Shown piece after piece: positions 35,149 through 43,675 of a stretch of 64,000 nucleotides of DNA. The stretch is from Candidatus Saccharimonadota bacterium. Lineage in GTDB: Bacteria; Patescibacteriota; Saccharimonadia; Saccharimonadales; Saccharimonadaceae. The notes below the pieces were generated by a model. It was not told the origin of the DNA. It was given only the letters and a program-made list of their open reading frames with translations, and ran no database searches. The stretch lies in the NCBI GenBank assembly GCA_017556795.1, contig JAFYLZ010000004.1, positions 248,001 through 312,000 on the forward strand, read 5' to 3'. The number at the start of each line of letters is the position of its first letter. Positions within the stretch are counted from its first letter, which is position 1. Made by a program: the position numbers and the translations under genes.

Positions 35149-36339
35149 ATGGAAAAGAGGCACAGCAAGCTTTTATTAATCTTAATTTTTGCCACAATCG
35201 GCCTCGGAACTTGCAACGGCTTGATCCTGGCAAACGCCATGTCGATCAGGTCGTCTGGTAGTAATACTTACGACCCGGGAACCGTAGTCCCCTCTGTTTC
35301 GAGCGTCAAAACTCGTTTACTGTTCGCCGGAACAGTGTTCTGGGGTAGGCGTACCGATGATCTTGCCAGAGCATCAGAACTCGGCGTTGCATACCCATTC
35401 GCGCAGCTTGATAGCTTACATCGCGAGCAGTATCAGGCTTGGATTGGTAATTTGGAGTGCCCGGTTACACCAAATGAGCACACTGAATACGAAGAAGAAA
35501 ACTTGCTGGTCTTTAACTGCAATACGGATTATCTAGAAGAAGCCGCCAAATATTATTCGGCGTTCTCGCTCGGCACTAACCACGCCGATAACTGGGGTGA
35601 AGAAGGTATCGTAGAAACCAAACAGAACCTCGACGAGGTTGGAATTCAGTACTTTGGACACTATCGCTATGATAATAGCACCGAAAACTGTGGCATTCTT
35701 TCAATTCCGGTCGAAGCAACGCTCGATAATGGCACCGTCTACGAATACAATATCCCGATTGGCTTCTGTAGCGCCCACGGCGTCTTTGGCATTCCAACCG
35801 AAGAAGCCTTCGATAATATCGAAAAATACGCCAGCATTTTGCCGACTATCGTGATGCCACATATGGGTGTCGAATATGAAAATTCTAGCGATGAACTAAG
35901 GCAAAATCTCTTCCATAATTTGATTGATCGCGGCGTCGATATGGTACTAGCGGATCATCCACACCACGTCCAGAATGCCGAGGCATACAACGGCCATTTG
36001 ATCGTTTATTCGATGGGTAACTTCATGTTTGATCAGCAGTTCGACGAGACGGTTTACAGCGCCGCCATCGACGTAACTGGCAACGTAGCCAAGGATACCG
36101 ATCTAGAGGCCTGGGACGGCCTAGCTGCAACCTGTCTTAAAAAGCACGGTGATTGTTTGGCTGATATTGAGAATAGCGGCCTGCCGAGACTAGATTTGAA
36201 GTGGTCTGATTATGATTTCGTGGCCACCACCGATGCTGGTAATATCCAAACTAGACTTGGCGATGATAGCGACCGCGCGTTCGTGGGTAATCGCTTGAAT
36301 TGGGACAGCGTCGTTAGCAACCTTGAACGAATGCCATAA
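35149..36339 (+). CDS. CapA-like exported metallophosphoesterase
   Basis: This 396-aa protein has an N-terminal signal anchor (residues 8-28). The PGA_cap (CapA/PgsA) domain follows: LLFAGTVFWGRRTDDLARAS, WIGNLECPVT, SLGTNHADNWGEEGI, IVMPHMGVEYEN, VLADHPHHVQNAEAYNGHLI and YSMGNFMFDQ. The His and Asp/Asn motifs are those of the calcineurin-like fold. The first motif has Gly-Thr-Val where CapA usually has GD, so metal binding may be altered. The family is linked to poly-gamma-glutamate synthesis or other surface polymers. It lies opposite to, and inside, the spc ribosomal cluster. Confidence 0.85.
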   Translation: MEKRHSKLLLILIFATIGLGTCNGLILANAMSIRSSGSNTYDPGTVVPSVSSVKTRLLFAGTVFWGRRTDDLARASELGVAYPFAQLDSLHREQYQAWIGNLECPVTPNEHTEYEEENLLVFNCNTDYLEEAAKYYSAFSLGTNHADNWGEEGIVETKQNLDEVGIQYFGHYRYDNSTENCGILSIPVEATLDNGTVYEYNIPIGFCSAHGVFGIPTEEAFDNIEKYASILPTIVMPHMGVEYENSSDELRQNLFHNLIDRGVDMVLADHPHHVQNAEAYNGHLIVYSMGNFMFDQQFDETVYSAAIDVTGNVAKDTDLEAWDGLAATCLKKHGDCLADIENSGLPRLDLKWSDYDFVATTDAGNIQTRLGDDSDRAFVGNRLNWDSVVSNLERMP

Positions 36340-36340
36340 T

Positions 36341-36375
36341 AATAAAAAATAATCCCCTTTTCGGGGATTATTTTT
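36341..36375. terminator. bidirectional terminator between capA-like gene and rpsH
   Basis: AAAAATAATCCCC-ttttc-GGGGATTATTTTTTT; symmetrical A/T flanks, serving the convergent capA-like and L3-to-S8 units. Confidence 0.92.
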
Positions 36376-36391
36376 TTGTGAAGCGGTCAAA

Positions 36392-36793
36392 TTACCAGAC
36401 GCGGACTAAGATTTCACCACCGAGGCGGTTTTTCTTGGCTTCGCGGCCAGTCATCAAGCCTTTCGAGGTCGAGATGATAACCATACCACGGCCAGACTTA
36501 ATCGTTGGGATGTCGCCAGCGGCAGTGTAGACGCGGCGGCCTGGTTTGGAAACTTTTTCGATTTCGTTAATTTTAGCAACTTCACCAGGATTGGCGATCA
36601 CGACATGGAGAATACCACGAGGTTTGCCTTCTTCAATATCGTAGCTTGCGAGGTAACCATTTTTGACCAAGGTCTCGATTACTGCAACTTTGAGTTTTGA
36701 AGTAGCAACGCGAATCTCGGTTTTGCCAACCATGTTAGCATTGCGAATGCGGGTAATGAGGTCAGCGATTTGATCTGTAGATTGTAATGACAT
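36392..36793 (-). CDS. rpsH: 30S ribosomal protein S8
   Basis: At 133 aa, S8 has DQIADLITRIRNANMVGKTE at the start and the C-terminal RRVYTAAGDIPTIKSGRGM and GLMTGREAKKNRLGGEILVRVW. It binds the central domain of 16S rRNA and in many bacteria represses the spc operon. It is the last gene of the L3-to-S8 unit here. Confidence 0.96.
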   Translation of the reverse strand: MSLQSTDQIADLITRIRNANMVGKTEIRVATSKLKVAVIETLVKNGYLASYDIEEGKPRGILHVVIANPGEVAKINEIEKVSKPGRRVYTAAGDIPTIKSGRGMVIISTSKGLMTGREAKKNRLGGEILVRVW

Positions 36794-36810
36794 ATCTTTC
36801 TCCTTTCTCC

Positions 36811-37080
36811 TTACCAGCTACTCTTTGTTACACCAGGGATTTCGCCCTTGCTTGCTTTTTCACGGAAGGTAATACGGCTCATGCCGAAGCGGCGCATATA
36901 GCCACGTGGGCGGCCGTCGAGCAGGTCACGGTTTTTAAGACGGGTGACAGAGCTGTTCCTAGGAAGCTTTTGGAGACCTTCGAGGTCACCAGCAGCTTTG
37001 AGCTCGGCGCGCTTTGCGCTGTATTTTTCGTATAGTTTACGACGTTTTTCGTCACGGAGGACGGCTGATTTCTTAGCCAT
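36811..37080 (-). CDS. rpsN: 30S ribosomal protein S14, zinc-free form
   Basis: The 89-aa long form of S14 ([58 protein letters not shown]). It has no cysteines, unlike the 61-aa zinc type. It sits between L5 and S8, one base after the L5 stop (TAATATG). Confidence 0.96.
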   Translation of the reverse strand: MAKKSAVLRDEKRRKLYEKYSAKRAELKAAGDLEGLQKLPRNSSVTRLKNRDLLDGRPRGYMRRFGMSRITFREKASKGEIPGVTKSSW

Positions 37081-37081
37081 A

Positions 37082-37654
37082 TTACTTGTCCCCTTTCATG
37101 AACGGCATGCCGAAGAGTTCTAACAATTTAGTACTTCCTTCCTTTGAACCATTTTTAATAATAAACGTAACTTCGAGACCGTGGAGAACGGCTGCATCTT
37201 CGAAAGTAATTTCTGGGAAAACAGTTTGTTCTTTAAGGCCGAGGTTATAGTTGCCTTGCTTATCGAAAGCGCTTCTTGAGACGCCGTGGAAGTCACGAAC
37301 GTGTGGGAGAGCGATATTGATAAGACGATCAACGAATTCATACATTTTATCGTTGCGAAGGGTTACGAGATAACCAACTGGGGCACCCATACCTTTGCGG
37401 ATTTTGAAGGTCGCGATTGATTTCTTTGCAAGACGAGAGGTCGCAGCTTGACCAGTAATCTTAGCGAGGGTGAGTTCGACAGTTTCAGTGAATTTTTTAT
37501 CTTCACGTTTCTTGCCGACACCACATGAAACAATAACCTTCTTGAGTTCTGGAACTTGGTTGATATTCTTAAGGCCAAGTTCTTTTTGTAACTTCGCTTT
37601 AAGCTCTTTGTTGTAGAGCTCTTTTAGGCGAGGCATATTTTTAACGTCAGCCAT
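37082..37654 (-). CDS. rplE: 50S ribosomal protein L5
   Basis: At 190 aa, L5 has [56 protein letters not shown] and [20 protein letters not shown]. It binds 5S rRNA and contacts the P-site tRNA. The ATG overlaps the L24 stop (TAATG). Confidence 0.96.
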   Translation of the reverse strand: MADVKNMPRLKELYNKELKAKLQKELGLKNINQVPELKKVIVSCGVGKKREDKKFTETVELTLAKITGQAATSRLAKKSIATFKIRKGMGAPVGYLVTLRNDKMYEFVDRLINIALPHVRDFHGVSRSAFDKQGNYNLGLKEQTVFPEITFEDAAVLHGLEVTFIIKNGSKEGSTKLLELFGMPFMKGDK

Positions 37655-37923
37655 TATTTAGCTCCTTTCTTAGCTTTAGCGTTAGTTTTTTTCTCAGTTT
37701 TGGCAGCTTCAACGAGTTTGAGGTTTGAAAGAACGATACCGACGTGAATATCTTTTTTGCCACCTTTTGGATTGAGGTAAGATTTTCTCACGTGGCGTTC
37801 ACGAATCTCGATACCTTCGAGGTAAGCTTTGCCATCTTTAACTTTAACGATTTTAGCGGTTTTACCTTTGTTATCGCCAGCAATGACCATAACTTTGTCA
37901 CCGGTTTTTAGATTTTGTGCCAT
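37654..37923 (-). CDS. rplX: 50S ribosomal protein L24
   Basis: An 89-aa KOW-domain protein (KTGDKVMVIAGDNKGKTAKI, RHVRKSYLNPKGGKKDIHVG). It initiates 50S assembly. The Lys/Ala-rich C-terminus is longer than the minimal fold. It starts one base after the L14 stop. Confidence 0.94.
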   Translation of the reverse strand: MAQNLKTGDKVMVIAGDNKGKTAKIVKVKDGKAYLEGIEIRERHVRKSYLNPKGGKKDIHVGIVLSNLKLVEAAKTEKKTNAKAKKGAK

Positions 37924-37924
37924 A

Positions 37925-38293
37925 TTAGAGTACCTCCGGTGCTAAGCTAATAATCTTGGTAAAGCCGAGGTCGCGAAGCTCGCGTGGGATTGGACCGAAA
38001 ACGCGAGTACCTTTTGGAGTTTTGTCATCGTTGACGAGAACAGCAGCGTTTTCATCAAAACGAATAGTTGATCCATCAGGACGGCGAATTGGATTTACCG
38101 TACGAACGATAACTGCTTTAACGACAGCTTTTTTCTTGGTGTTACCATGTGGGTCTGCGTCTTTAACTGAGCAGGTGACGATATCACCAACACGAGCATA
38201 ACGAGCACGGGTACCACCGAGAACGCGGATGACACCAAGTTCTTTGGCGCCGCTGTTGTCGGCAACTTTAAGACGGGTTTCCTGTTGTATCAT
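37925..38293 (-). CDS. rplN: 50S ribosomal protein L14
   Basis: The standard length of 122 aa, with the near-invariant [36 protein letters not shown] and [18 protein letters not shown]. It lies at the subunit interface. It starts one base after S17 (TAATATG). Confidence 0.97.
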   Translation of the reverse strand: MIQQETRLKVADNSGAKELGVIRVLGGTRARYARVGDIVTCSVKDADPHGNTKKKAVVKAVIVRTVNPIRRPDGSTIRFDENAAVLVNDDKTPKGTRVFGPIPRELRDLGFTKIISLAPEVL

Positions 38294-38294
38294 A

Positions 38295-38567
38295 TTATGC
38301 CTCCTCCTCTTTCAGTTCAATCGTGCCATGTGAGCGCTCAAGAACTTTTACGAGGGTGTAAGCCTTAGTTTTGGAAAGTGGGCGGCAAGCGGCGATTTCG
38401 ACGCGGTCACCTAACTTTGCTTCGTTTTTCTCATCGTGAGCGGTGTATTTACGAGTTTTCGTAAATTGCTTGCGATAGAGTGGATGTGTTTCGCGATTCG
38501 TGATGGAGACGGTAATGGTCTTATCACGCTTATCGGAGGTCACGATTCCTTGTAATGTGTGTGCCAT
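38295..38567 (-). CDS. rpsQ: 30S ribosomal protein S17
   Basis: At 90 aa it has the OB-fold pattern [37 protein letters not shown] and [20 protein letters not shown]. It directly follows L16 by one base, so no L29 gene (rpmC, normally between L16 and S17) is present here. Confidence 0.96.
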   Translation of the reverse strand: MAHTLQGIVTSDKRDKTITVSITNRETHPLYRKQFTKTRKYTAHDEKNEAKLGDRVEIAACRPLSKTKAYTLVKVLERSHGTIELKEEEA

Positions 38568-38568
38568 A

Positions 38569-38988
38569 TTAGAACTCCTCTTTCTTAATAATTTTACAGC
38601 GGACTGGGAGCTTGTGAGAAGCCAAGCGAAGGGCTTCTTTGGCTTGCTCTTCAGTCACGTCAGCGATCTCAAACATCACAGTACCAGCTTTAACCTTAGC
38701 GACAAAGAATTGTGGTTCACCTTTACCGGAACCCATTTTAACGTCGAGAGGTTTTTTGGTAACTGGGGTGTGTGGGAAGATACGAATCCAGATTTTACCA
38801 CCACGCTTAATGTAGCGGGTAATAGCTTGACGGGCGGCCTCGATTTGGCGGCTGGTGATGCGTTCGTTATCGATCGACATCAAACCGTAGTCACCGAAAG
38901 CAACGGTGTTGCAGCGAGTGGCGACGCCTTCGTTTTTACCTTTGCGAACCTTGCGGTGGGCAGTTTTCTTTGGAAGTAAAATAGCCAT
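38569..38988 (-). CDS. rplP: 50S ribosomal protein L16
   Basis: The 139-aa protein has ITSRQIEAARQAITRYIKRG, GKIWIRIFPHTPVTKKP and the loop DVKMGSGKGEPQFFVAKV, which reaches the peptidyl-transferase region. The loop has Lys where many bacteria have Arg before MG. The last codons GAG-GAG-TTC carry the ribosome-binding site of S17, identical in form to the rpoB-rpoC junction. Confidence 0.96.
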   Translation of the reverse strand: MAILLPKKTAHRKVRKGKNEGVATRCNTVAFGDYGLMSIDNERITSRQIEAARQAITRYIKRGGKIWIRIFPHTPVTKKPLDVKMGSGKGEPQFFVAKVKAGTVMFEIADVTEEQAKEALRLASHKLPVRCKIIKKEEF

Positions 38989-38989
38989 A

Positions 38990-39619
38990 TTATTTCTCCC
39001 CCTTGTAGATCCAAACTTTTACGCCAACGATACCAGCAATGGTTGGAGCGTGGCAGCAGTAGAAATCGATATCAGCACGAAGGGTGTGTAGAGGCACGGA
39101 ACCTTCGATGAATTTCTCGCGGCGAGACATTTCAGCGCCGTTAAGACGGCCAGAAACCTCGATACGCACACCTTTGGCGCCTGCATTCATAGAAGATTGC
39201 AAAGCCATTTTAACGGCGCGGCGGAAGTTCATACGTTTGCCAAGTTGGAAACCGATGTTTTCTGCAACGAGTTTAGCGTTAAGTTCTGGTTTTTTAATTT
39301 CTTCGACATTGATACGAATTGGGGTATCAACGATTTTTTCAAGCTCTTTCTTGAGCTCGTTGATGCCAGCACCTTGCTTGCCGATCACTGCACCAGCTTT
39401 AGCGGTGAAGATGATAACGGTGGTAAGGTTGGCAGAACGCTCGATGTTGACTTTAGCAATAGTCGGGCGAGCTTTGAAGCGGTTTTCAACCGTTTCACGA
39501 ATCTTAGCGTCTTCGACCAAGTTTTTGCGGAAGTCAGATTTCTTCAAAGTGAACCACTTAGAAGACCAGTCTTTGCTGACTTGGAGACGGTAAGAGATGG
39601 GATTAACCTTCTGACCCAT
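38990..39619 (-). CDS. rpsC: 30S ribosomal protein S3
   Basis: At 209 aa, S3 has MGQKVNPISYRL at the start, a KH domain with AGAVIGKQGAGINELKKELE and the C-terminal domain (GRLNGAEMSRREKFIEGSVP, LHTLRADIDF). It lines the mRNA entry channel. It has one-base junctions on both sides. Confidence 0.97.
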   Translation of the reverse strand: MGQKVNPISYRLQVSKDWSSKWFTLKKSDFRKNLVEDAKIRETVENRFKARPTIAKVNIERSANLTTVIIFTAKAGAVIGKQGAGINELKKELEKIVDTPIRINVEEIKKPELNAKLVAENIGFQLGKRMNFRRAVKMALQSSMNAGAKGVRIEVSGRLNGAEMSRREKFIEGSVPLHTLRADIDFYCCHAPTIAGIVGVKVWIYKGEK

Positions 39620-39620
39620 A

Positions 39621-40034
39621 TTACTTGTTCTCCTTTTCTTTAGCCGGTTCGGCTTTCTTAGCTTCGGCGGCCTTCTTTACTTTCTCTTCGCCGGCGACCT
39701 CGACAAAGATGTTGCTTGAAATCTTTTCATATGGCAAAGCGCGTCCACGAGAAGCTGGAACATAGCGACGCATGCGAGTTCCGGCGGTTACTGAGATACG
39801 AGCGATGCGAATAGTTTTTGGATCGATAGAAACTTTGGAGTTATTGAGAAGGTTTGCGTTAGCAGACTCAATAGCTTTACGGACGGCCTTAGCGGCGCGG
39901 CGTGGGGTGTTTTCTAGGATCACGATAGCGTCAGCGACATAGCGGTCACGGACCAAGCTAGCAACGATGCTAGTTTTGCGTGGCTGGCTGTCGATGCCTT
40001 TTTCATATGCGTGGGCAAAGTGAGTAACAGCCAT
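39621..40034 (-). CDS. rplV: 50S ribosomal protein L22
   Basis: At 137 aa, it has the L22 core with RDRYVADAIVILENTPRRAA, the tunnel hairpin and RMRRYVPASRGRALPYEK. About 20 Lys/Ala/Glu-rich residues extend the C-terminus. The junction to S19 is TAAtcATG. Confidence 0.95.
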   Translation of the reverse strand: MAVTHFAHAYEKGIDSQPRKTSIVASLVRDRYVADAIVILENTPRRAAKAVRKAIESANANLLNNSKVSIDPKTIRIARISVTAGTRMRRYVPASRGRALPYEKISSNIFVEVAGEEKVKKAAEAKKAEPAKEKENK

Positions 40035-40036
40035 GA

Positions 40037-40330
40037 TTAGTTACCTCCCTTTGCAGCAGCGGCCTCAGCGGCTTTCTTACCACCGTGGCGCTTAAATTTA
40101 CGGGTTGGCGCAAACTCGCCGAGTTTGTGACCGACCATGTTTTCAGAAATGAAAACTGGAACATGCACGCGACCATTGTGGACTGCGATAGTGCGTCCGA
40201 CCATTTCTGGAGAAATTGTCGACTGACGAGCCCAAGTTTTGATCACGGTGCGATCTTCGGCGGAGAGAGCAGCAACCTTCTTCGCGAGTTTGTAGTCTAT
40301 AAATAGACCTTTCTTAAGACTGCGAGACAT
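40037..40330 (-). CDS. rpsS: 30S ribosomal protein S19
   Basis: A 97-aa S19 ([59 protein letters not shown]). It sits in the 30S head next to S13. The ATG overlaps the L2 stop (TAATG). Confidence 0.97.
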   Translation of the reverse strand: MSRSLKKGLFIDYKLAKKVAALSAEDRTVIKTWARQSTISPEMVGRTIAVHNGRVHVPVFISENMVGHKLGEFAPTRKFKRHGGKKAAEAAAAKGGN

Positions 40331-41166
40331 TATTTCCTCTTTCCTTCGTGGCGACTGCGCACGATCATTTTATTAGTTTTCTTATTATGGCGAGTCCTAA
40401 ACCCAAGCGTCAATTGACCCCATGGAGTACGTGGAGCTTTACCAGTACCGTGGCGACCGCCGTCACCACCACCGTGAGGGTGGTCGGTAGCGTTCATCAC
40501 GACACCGCGGACCGTTGGGCGAATGCCTTTGCGGCGGCGGCGACCAGCTGAGCCGATCTTGACGTTTTGGTGTTGGAGGTTAGAAACGACACCGATTGAT
40601 GCTTCACAGGTAGAAAGAACTTTGCGAACTTCACCTGATGGCATTTTAAGAGTGGCGTAGCCATTTTCCTTTGCCATGAGCTGAGCGGAAGCACCAGCAG
40701 CGCGGACCATTTGGGCGCCGCGGCCTGGGGCGAGCTCGATAGCATAAACGAAAGTACCAACTGGGATATTTTCGAGTGGCAAACGGTTGGAATCTTCTAC
40801 AGCGGCTTCGTCACCGGTAGAGAATTTAGTACCTTTGGTCATTTTGGTATCTGCGACGACATAGTAGTAGACACCGTTCTGATCTTTAGCGCGAGCGATA
40901 CGAGCGCTACGGTTTGGATCATATTCGATTTCCTCAACGGTCAAAGTAAGATTCTTTGGCAAGTTGTGGGTAAGGATGCGGTAATGGCGTTTGACGCCGC
41001 CACCACGATGGCGCACGGTAATGCGACCTTGGTTGTTTTTACCAGCTTGTTGCTTTTTTGCTTGAAGCAAAGCTTTCATCGGCTTCTTGGTCGTGATTTG
41101 ATCGTAATCTTCGGTCGTTTTCTGACGCTGAGCCGGAGTAACTGGGCGATAAGCTTTAATACTCAT
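40330..41166 (-). CDS. rplB: 50S ribosomal protein L2
   Basis: At 278 aa, near the normal length, L2 has [37 protein letters not shown], and the peptidyl-transferase-proximal [20 protein letters not shown] with the essential His. It overlaps L23 and S19 by TAATG junctions. Confidence 0.98.
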   Translation of the reverse strand: MSIKAYRPVTPAQRQKTTEDYDQITTKKPMKALLQAKKQQAGKNNQGRITVRHRGGGVKRHYRILTHNLPKNLTLTVEEIEYDPNRSARIARAKDQNGVYYYVVADTKMTKGTKFSTGDEAAVEDSNRLPLENIPVGTFVYAIELAPGRGAQMVRAAGASAQLMAKENGYATLKMPSGEVRKVLSTCEASIGVVSNLQHQNVKIGSAGRRRRKGIRPTVRGVVMNATDHPHGGGDGGRHGTGKAPRTPWGQLTLGFRTRHNKKTNKMIVRSRHEGKRK

Positions 41167-41579
41167 TACTTATTCTCCTTAGCTGCTTTCTTGTCTGCCT
41201 TAGCTTTAGCTTTGGCTTCCTTTGCGCTGCTCTTTACGGCTTTTTCAGCCTTTTTATCTTCTTCAGGTTCTTCAAATACTTTGATTGAATCACCTTCCTT
41301 CAATGTAACGTATGCATATTTCTTATCTTGGCGATAAGTCGTACCAGGATAAGCGTGCTTGCCTTTGCTGAATTTGGTCTTTTTACCGTCGCGGATCAAA
41401 GTGCGGATATCGGTAACAGTGACGTTAAATTCTTTTTCAACGAGTTTAACAATTTCTTGTTTGCTCATACCGCATTTAACTGAGAAAACGTAGGTGCGTT
41501 TGGTTTGTTCGCGGTAGGTTTTTTCGGTAGCACGTGGCTCCAAGATGTGGAGGTTGATATTGGTTTTTGCGTCTGCCAT
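41166..41579 (-). CDS. rplW: 50S ribosomal protein L23 with Lys/Ala tail
   Basis: The first 95 residues are L23 (LEPRATEKTYREQTKRTYVF, FNVTVTDIRTLIRDGKKTKF, DKKYAYVTLKEGDSIKVFEE). A tail of about 40 Lys/Ala/Glu residues follows. L23 lies at the tunnel exit where SRP and trigger factor dock, so the tail would be near the exit port. Confidence 0.94.
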   Translation of the reverse strand: MADAKTNINLHILEPRATEKTYREQTKRTYVFSVKCGMSKQEIVKLVEKEFNVTVTDIRTLIRDGKKTKFSKGKHAYPGTTYRQDKKYAYVTLKEGDSIKVFEEPEEDKKAEKAVKSSAKEAKAKAKADKKAAKENK

Positions 41580-41580
41580 A

Positions 41581-42180
41581 TTACTTCTCCTCTCCCATTA
41601 GCCAGTTAACAGTAGCTTTCATGCTGGCATCGCTAAAGACGATAGCGTCAGCGTTCATGATGTCAAAGACGTTGAGGTAGGTAGCGCGAACGAGTTTAAC
41701 GTTTGGCAAGTTGTTGGTAGAGCGAAGAACTTCTGGAGTCTTTTCTGCTGCAACTGCGAGGACGTTTTTGCCTTCGAGCTTCATATCTTTCAAAACTTTG
41801 ACTGCATCTTTGGTCTTGCCGGTGAGTTTGACGTCAGCAGCGAGAGTCAAGATAGCTTTGTCTTTATTCTTAAGGCTGAGAGCCTGGCGAATAGCGACTT
41901 TTTTGGCGGTCTTAGTGAGTTTCTTGGTGAAATTCTCTTCGCCGGTGCGACCGAAGGCCACACCACCGTGGCGCCAGATAGGGTTGCGGGTGCTGCCGAA
42001 GCGTGCACGACCGGTGCCTTTCTGTTTCCATGGTTTCTTACCACCACCGCGGACTTCACCACGCTTCAAAGTTTTGGCGTGTGAGCTGCGAGAGTTAGCA
42101 AGATATGCATCATAAGCGAGTTTTACGAGTTCGTGGTTCTCGACTGATAGGCCGAAAACATCTTTATTCAAAGTAGCCAT
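41581..42180 (-). CDS. rplD: 50S ribosomal protein L4
   Basis: At 199 aa, L4 has the long loop KTLKRGEVRGGGKKPWKQKG, TGRARFGSTRNPIWRHGGVA, and the C-terminal NVFDIMNADAIVFSDAS. In E. coli L4 represses the S10 operon; whether it does so here is unknown. One-base junctions (TAATATG) on both sides. Confidence 0.96.
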   Translation of the reverse strand: MATLNKDVFGLSVENHELVKLAYDAYLANSRSSHAKTLKRGEVRGGGKKPWKQKGTGRARFGSTRNPIWRHGGVAFGRTGEENFTKKLTKTAKKVAIRQALSLKNKDKAILTLAADVKLTGKTKDAVKVLKDMKLEGKNVLAVAAEKTPEVLRSTNNLPNVKLVRATYLNVFDIMNADAIVFSDASMKATVNWLMGEEK

Positions 42181-42181
42181 A

Positions 42182-42802
42182 TTAGTTCTTTCCCTCCACG
42201 CTTATAATTCCTTTCTTTGGACCAGGGACTGCGCCCTTGAGACCAAGGAGGTTGTTTTCTTTGTCGATAAAGCTAACAACGAGGTTCTTCACGGTAACTT
42301 GATCGTGACCCATGCGGCCTGGCATGCGTTTGCCTTTGAAAACTTTTTGAGGATACATCGAGCCGATAGAACCGACTTTACGAATATCGCCCTTGAAGCC
42401 GTGGGTGTTACGTGATTCCTGGAAGTTCCAGCGCTTGACGGTACCGGCAAAGCCTTTACCTTTGGAAATACCAGTGGCAGCGACTTTGTCGCCGAGGTTG
42501 AAGCTGTCGACGGTAATTTGATCGCCAACTTTCAAACCTTCTGGGATTTCTTCGACGCGGAATTCTTTCAGAACCTTAGGGTTAATATTTTCTCCAGCCT
42601 TTTTGACGTGACCGGAAACCGACTTGCTCAGATTCTTACCCTGACCGTATCCCACCTGCACAGCGTTATAACCATCGGTTTCGACGGTTTTAATCTGAGT
42701 CACTGTGGCTGGGCCGGCTTGAAGGATTGTAACAGGGGTTACAACGCCATCTGCGCCGATGATCTGGGTCATACCAATTTTGGTGCCGAGAATGACTTGC
42801 AT
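42182..42802 (-). CDS. rplC: 50S ribosomal protein L3
   Basis: At 206 aa, L3 starts MQVILGTKIGMTQI and carries GKGFAGTVKRWNF, NTHGFKGDIRKVGSIG and RMPGRMGHDQVTVKNL. The ATG at 42802 has the site AAGGGAAAGGA. It heads the cluster: S10 (rpsJ), normally directly upstream, is not here. Confidence 0.97.
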   Translation of the reverse strand: MQVILGTKIGMTQIIGADGVVTPVTILQAGPATVTQIKTVETDGYNAVQVGYGQGKNLSKSVSGHVKKAGENINPKVLKEFRVEEIPEGLKVGDQITVDSFNLGDKVAATGISKGKGFAGTVKRWNFQESRNTHGFKGDIRKVGSIGSMYPQKVFKGKRMPGRMGHDQVTVKNLVVSFIDKENNLLGLKGAVPGPKKGIISVEGKN

Positions 42803-42975
42803 TCTATTCCTTTCCCTTAAATTTTTTAACACTATTAAAACTAGACTTCCGAGCGGTTTCCTCTGTTGGACCTACTCCTGCGTCTAGATAACGTTCTAAT
42901 TTTACCACAGTTTGCAAGATATGACAAGGGGATTTTTAGAGATTTTTAGGGGATTTTTGGGGTTTTGACTTTTTT
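42803..42975 (-). promoter_or_regulatory. ribosomal operon promoter, phased A-tracts and leader
   Basis: Minus strand: -35 TTGTCA (42922-42927), 17-bp spacer, -10 TAAAAT (42899-42904) preceded by TGG. Upstream are four to five A-tracts spaced about 10-11 bp (42933-42975), expected to bend DNA or act as an UP element. The leader of about 95 nt can close through CTAGAC/GTCTAG (plus-strand 42841-42846 and 42882-42887) around a GC-rich middle and ends in an A/T-rich stretch before the L3 ribosome-binding site. Confidence 0.78.
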
Positions 42976-42998
42976 GGCTTTTTTGAGGACATTAAAAA

Positions 42999-43022
42999 CC
43001 CCCGTGAATAAATTCACGGGGG
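42999..43022 (-). terminator. intrinsic terminator of the 43.0-43.7 kb unit
   Basis: CCCCCGTGAA-n4-TTCACGGGGG with a T5 tail on the minus strand, ten perfect base pairs. Confidence 0.93.
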
Positions 43023-43031
43023 TCATAGTAG

Positions 43032-43334
43032 TTATCCGCAGTCATCGTCCACGTAAATCGGATTTTCTTCCGGATCATCCTCTGCATACGACACTGCGTA
43101 CCATTTCCCGGCCTTGAGGCCGGGAATGATGTTGTCGTGAGACACCCATTTCTGGGTCTCTATGACGTAATTGGTCTTTTTCGTAACAATATACGAAATT
43201 GACCCTGGCCCCATTCCTGTCGGCCCACTTTCGACTTCGGAAATGTATTTTTTTACTTCCTGCTCATTTGGAAACTTTTCTGACACCGTACATACGAACG
43301 GCGACAGAATTGTAATTTCGTAAAAATCCTTCAT
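43032..43334 (-). CDS. orphan protein, 100 aa
   Basis: Unrecognised, hydrophilic and acidic at the C-terminus (YAEDDPEENPIYVDDDCG). Visible segments are FYEITILSPFVCTVSEKFPN and GLKAGKWYAVSYAE. It is translated after the 113-aa gene through a TAATG overlap with GGGGGTGA ahead. It has no membrane segment. The unit has its own promoter and terminator, like the orphan genes at 54-63 kb. Confidence 0.65.
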   Translation of the reverse strand: MKDFYEITILSPFVCTVSEKFPNEQEVKKYISEVESGPTGMGPGSISYIVTKKTNYVIETQKWVSHDNIIPGLKAGKWYAVSYAEDDPEENPIYVDDDCG

Positions 43335-43675
43335 TAGCTCACCCCCATTAGCATCTCGTACGGTTTGATAGGCGTCCCTTTGCGGATGCTATCATGTACG
43401 TACTGGTCGGTTATCCGCCAGCCTTTGTTGACACCTCTTGCAATATCGTCAAGAGGATACCAAATCCTGTTAATCTTATCACCCTGACCATCGTCACGCA
43501 TCTCAAAGACGTAGTAGACGCAGTCTGGGCAGTGCATCCTTGCAGTTCTGCGGGCTTCTGCAGCCGTTTTGAACTTCAGGGAAACATCGAGGTCAACCAT
43601 GCCCGTTTTATCCGGGCGATCCGGATCTTTCAATACAAAAATCAGCCTATACGTAAATTGCGGTTTCTTTAACAT
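43334..43675 (-). CDS. orphan protein, 113 aa
   Basis: Unrecognised. It starts MLKKPQFTYRLIFVLKDPDR and has MHCPDCVYYVFEMRDDGQGD and RIWYPLDDIARGVNKGWRIT. The N-terminal beta-strand with YRLIFVLKD resembles the opening of the P-family proteins at 54-62 kb, but the rest does not align by eye. The promoter is TGATATAAT near 43730, followed by a consensus AGGAGGTGA 7-8 nt before ATG 43675. Another ATG 4 nt upstream is in a different frame. Confidence 0.65.
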   Translation of the reverse strand: MLKKPQFTYRLIFVLKDPDRPDKTGMVDLDVSLKFKTAAEARRTARMHCPDCVYYVFEMRDDGQGDKINRIWYPLDDIARGVNKGWRITDQYVHDSIRKGTPIKPYEMLMGVS

